The position numbers were made by a program, and so were the translations under genes. Shown one piece after another: positions 15,574-18,307 of a stretch of 18,307 nt of DNA; within the stretch, counting starts at the first letter, position 1, and every line of letters starts with the position of its first letter. Source of the stretch: Lachnospiraceae bacterium UBA5895 (GTDB taxonomy: Bacteria > Bacillota > Clostridia > Lachnospirales > Lachnospiraceae); contig DJEP01000040.1 in assembly GCA_002431915.1 (NCBI GenBank), positions 1 to 18,307 of the forward strand. The letters are read 5' to 3'. Below the pieces are notes generated by a model. That model was not told the origin of the DNA. It was given only the letters and a program-made list of their open reading frames with translations, and ran no database searches.

Positions 15574-18307
15574 TGGAAGAAGCAAAGAAGATGCGCCCCA
15601 GGGAATATATTAAGATCCGCGGCGCCAATGAACATAATCTGAAAAATATTAACGTAGATATCCCAAGAAACGAGCTGGTGGTATTGACAGGTATGTCCGG
15701 TTCCGGTAAGTCGTCCCTGGCATTCGATACGATCTATGCGGAAGGACAGAGACGTTATATGGAATCCCTGTCTTCCTATGCGAGACAGTTCTTAGGACAG
15801 ATGGAGAAGCCGAATGTGGAAAGCATCGAGGGGCTGTCTCCCGCCATCTCCATCGACCAGAAATCCACCAACCGTAACCCCCGTTCCACCGTGGGTACCG
15901 TAACGGAGATCTACGATTATTTCCGTCTGTTGTATGCGAGAATCGGTATTCCCCACTGCCCGAAGTGTGGCAGAGAGATATCCAAACAGACCGTTGACCA
16001 GATGGTGGATCAGATCATGAACATGGGAGAAGGTACGAAGATCCAGCTGCTGGCGCCGGTGGTCAGAGGCCGTAAGGGTGAACATTCCAAGGTGCTGGAG
16101 CGTGCCAAGAGAAGCGGTTATGTCCGTGTGCGGATCGACGGCAGCATGTATGAGCTGACGGAAGAGATCAAGCTGGACAAAAATATCAAGCACAACATCG
16201 ACATCGTAGTAGACCGTCTGGTGGTAAAGGACGGCATCCAGCGCCGACTGACCGATTCTATCGAGAACGTGCTGGAGTTGGCGGAAGGATTGCTGGTAGT
16301 GGATGTGATCGGCGGTGAACCGGTGACTTTCAGCCAGAGCTTTTCCTGCCCTGACTGCGGGATCAGTGTCAGCGAGGTGGAGCCCCGAAGCTTTTCCTTC
16401 AACAATCCCTTCGGTGCCTGCCCTGTCTGCTTCGGACTGGGATATAAGATGGAATTTGATGAGGACCTGATGATCCCGGACAAGAGACTCAGCATCAATG
16501 AGGGCGCGATTACCGTCATGGGCTGGCAGTCCTGTGCGGACAAGTCCAGTTTTACCAACGCTATTTTACAGGCATTGGCGAAGGAATATCATTTTGACCT
16601 GGATACGCCTTTTGAAGATTATCCGCAGAAGATTCATGATATTCTGATTCATGGAACGAACGGCAAAGAAGTTCTGGTGCACTATACCGGACAGCGGGGC
16701 AGTGGTGTGTATCCGGTGGCTTTTGAAGGACTGATCAAAAATGTGGAGCGCCGTTACCGTGAGACTGCTTCCGAGAGCAGCAAACAGGAATATGAGACTT
16801 TCATGCGTATCACACCCTGTAAGGAATGTAAGGGCATGCGCCTGAAAAAGGAGTCTTTGGCGGTTACAGTATGTGATAAAAATATTTTCGAGATCACTTC
16901 CATGTCCATCCGGGATCTGCAGAAGTTCCTGGACACCATGACTCTGACGAAACAGCAACAGTTCATTGGTGAACGGGTGCTGAAAGAGATCCGTGCCAGA
17001 GTAGGATTCCTGGTAGATGTGGGACTGGAGTATCTGTCGCTGGCGAGAGCTACCGCGACATTGTCCGGTGGTGAGGCACAGCGTATCCGACTGGCGACGC
17101 AGATTGGTTCCGGACTGGTAGGCGTATGCTATATCCTGGACGAGCCCAGTATCGGACTGCACCAGAGAGATAATGACAAGTTGTTAAATACCCTGAAGAA
17201 TCTGCGGGATCTGGGCAATACCCTGGTGGTGGTAGAGCACGATGAAGATACCATGCTGGCAGCGGATTATATTGTAGATATCGGTCCCGGCGCCGGCTCC
17301 CACGGCGGAGAAGTCATTGCCTGCGGTACGGCGGAAGAGATCATGAAGATCCCGGAATCCATTACAGGACAGTACCTTAGCGGCAAAAAACGGATTCCCG
17401 TACCGGAGACCAGACGGACACCTACCGGCTGGATCAAAGTACTGGGAGCACAGGAAAATAACCTGAAAAATGTAGATGTGGAGATTCCTCTGGGTGTGAT
17501 GACCTGCGTCACCGGTGTGTCCGGATCCGGCAAAAGTTCGCTGGTGAATGAGATTCTCTACAAGCATCTGGCGAGAGAACTGAACCGTGCCCGCTGCATT
17601 CCCGGCAAACACAAGGGGATCGAGGGCATGGAGCAGTTAGACAAGGTCATCAATATCGACCAGTCACCCATCGGACGTACCCCCAGATCCAACCCGGCGA
17701 CCTATACCGGAGTGTTTGACCTGATCCGTGACCTGTTCGCTTCCACGGCAGATGCCAAGGCGAAGGGCTACAGCAAGGGACGTTTCAGCTTCAATGTCAA
17801 GGGTGGAAGATGTGAGGCCTGTGGCGGTGACGGTATCATTAAGATCGAGATGCATTTCCTGCCGGATGTCTATGTTCCCTGCGAAGTCTGTGGCGGCAAA
17901 CGTTACAACCGTGAGACACTGGATGTAAAATACAAGGGTAAGAGCATTTTTGATGTGCTGGATATGACGGTAGAGGAAGCGCTGCCTTTCTTTGAAAATG
18001 TGCCTTTTATCCGCAGAAAAATCGAGACCTTATACGATGTGGGACTTTCCTATGTGAAGCTGGGACAACCCTCCACTACCTTATCCGGCGGTGAAGCACA
18101 GCGTATCAAGCTGGCAACAGAACTCTCCAGGAGAAGTACCGGTAAGACGATATATATTCTGGATGAGCCCACTACCGGATTACATTTTGAGGATGTACAC
18201 AAACTGGTGGAGATCCTGCACAGGCTGGCGGACGGCGGTAACACCGTAGTTGTCATTGAACACAACCTGGATGTGATCAAGACAGCAGATTATATCATCG
18301 ATATGGG
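15573..18307 (+). CDS. uvrA: Excinuclease ABC subunit A (UvrA), 3' end beyond the window
   Basis: This is the DNA-damage sensor ATPase of nucleotide excision repair; it acts as a dimer that loads UvrB. About 911 residues are present and roughly 30-40 are missing (family about 940). AGGAG at 15562-15566 is six bases from the ATG. First ABC half: Walker A GMSGSGKSS (40-48), CPKC at 129-132, zinc module with CPDC (259-262) and ACPVCFG, signature LSGGEAQRIRLAT (497-509) and Walker B LDEP (522-525). Second half: Walker A GVSGSGKSS (648-656), the zinc-finger cysteines of CEACGGDG and CEVCGGKRYN, signature LSGGEAQRIKLA (from 837) and Walker B LDEPTTGLH (from 863). The frame is open to the last base, ending DYIIDMG. 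It is the third gene of the uvrB transcript. Confidence 0.97.
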   Translation, partial: MEEAKKMRPREYIKIRGANEHNLKNINVDIPRNELVVLTGMSGSGKSSLAFDTIYAEGQRRYMESLSSYARQFLGQMEKPNVESIEGLSPAISIDQKSTNRNPRSTVGTVTEIYDYFRLLYARIGIPHCPKCGREISKQTVDQMVDQIMNMGEGTKIQLLAPVVRGRKGEHSKVLERAKRSGYVRVRIDGSMYELTEEIKLDKNIKHNIDIVVDRLVVKDGIQRRLTDSIENVLELAEGLLVVDVIGGEPVTFSQSFSCPDCGISVSEVEPRSFSFNNPFGACPVCFGLGYKMEFDEDLMIPDKRLSINEGAITVMGWQSCADKSSFTNAILQALAKEYHFDLDTPFEDYPQKIHDILIHGTNGKEVLVHYTGQRGSGVYPVAFEGLIKNVERRYRETASESSKQEYETFMRITPCKECKGMRLKKESLAVTVCDKNIFEITSMSIRDLQKFLDTMTLTKQQQFIGERVLKEIRARVGFLVDVGLEYLSLARATATLSGGEAQRIRLATQIGSGLVGVCYILDEPSIGLHQRDNDKLLNTLKNLRDLGNTLVVVEHDEDTMLAADYIVDIGPGAGSHGGEVIACGTAEEIMKIPESITGQYLSGKKRIPVPETRRTPTGWIKVLGAQENNLKNVDVEIPLGVMTCVTGVSGSGKSSLVNEILYKHLARELNRARCIPGKHKGIEGMEQLDKVINIDQSPIGRTPRSNPATYTGVFDLIRDLFASTADAKAKGYSKGRFSFNVKGGRCEACGGDGIIKIEMHFLPDVYVPCEVCGGKRYNRETLDVKYKGKSIFDVLDMTVEEALPFFENVPFIRRKIETLYDVGLSYVKLGQPSTTLSGGEAQRIKLATELSRRSTGKTIYILDEPTTGLHFEDVHKLVEILHRLADGGNTVVVIEHNLDVIKTADYIIDM

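Noticed and set aside
16566..17162. Open minus-strand frame of 198 codons inside uvrA
   Set aside because: It lies antisense to the uvrA signature region and has no independent support.
1..18307. Insertion sequence, integrase, phage or CRISPR content
   Set aside because: No transposase, integrase or repeat-spacer pattern was found in any frame; the only repeat-like element is the short palindrome at 8152-8220.

Overview
This is a chromosomal window from a low-to-mid GC Gram-positive anaerobe, most likely a member of the Lachnospiraceae (Clostridia). The evidence is the type III glutamine synthetases, the pairing of an O-methyltransferase with a U32-family protein, strong AGGAG-type ribosome binding sites, TTGNNN-17-TATANT promoters and the style of the UvrA/UvrB proteins. 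No species can be named from sequence alone. No phage, insertion sequence, CRISPR array or plasmid gene was seen.

Layout. (1) Positions 1-5742 carry the two halves of a tRNA wobble-uridine modification pathway: the 3' end of a TrmR-like O-methyltransferase (1-351) and a TrhP-like U32 protein (4504-5742). They are pushed apart by about 4.1 kb of envelope genes: a polytopic GT-C-like membrane protein (369-2210), a convergent GT39-type glycosyltransferase broken by one frameshift (2139-3712, minus), and a short bitopic envelope protein broken at an A8 tract (3831-4482). (2) Positions 5868-10389 carry two tandem, closely similar 703-residue type III glutamine synthetases (glnN). The second has its own strong promoter, a 5' leader hairpin with an ANTAR-type A1/G4 hexaloop, an intrinsic terminator between promoter and gene, and a 69-base palindromic element. 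(3) Positions 10499-11686 encode another GT-C-like membrane protein, possibly internally shortened. (4) Positions 11743-11900 form a self-contained tRNA-Gln(CUG) unit with promoter, tRNA and terminator. (5) Positions 11926-18307 form the nucleotide excision repair operon: a LexA-like box, an extended -10 promoter, uvrB, a GT-C-like membrane protein, and uvrA (incomplete at the right edge).

How it fits together. Housekeeping functions (tRNA modification, nitrogen assimilation, tRNA-Gln, excision repair) alternate with unrelated polytopic proteins whose architecture suggests lipid-linked sugar transfer at the cell surface. These envelope genes sit inside or between otherwise compact operons three separate times, and two of them are frameshifted at homopolymer tracts. 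The most promising regulatory signal is the glnN2 leader, which looks like a transcription attenuator of the kind controlled by ANTAR-domain antiterminators. The most promising genomic pattern is the repeated entry of GT-C-like genes into housekeeping operons.
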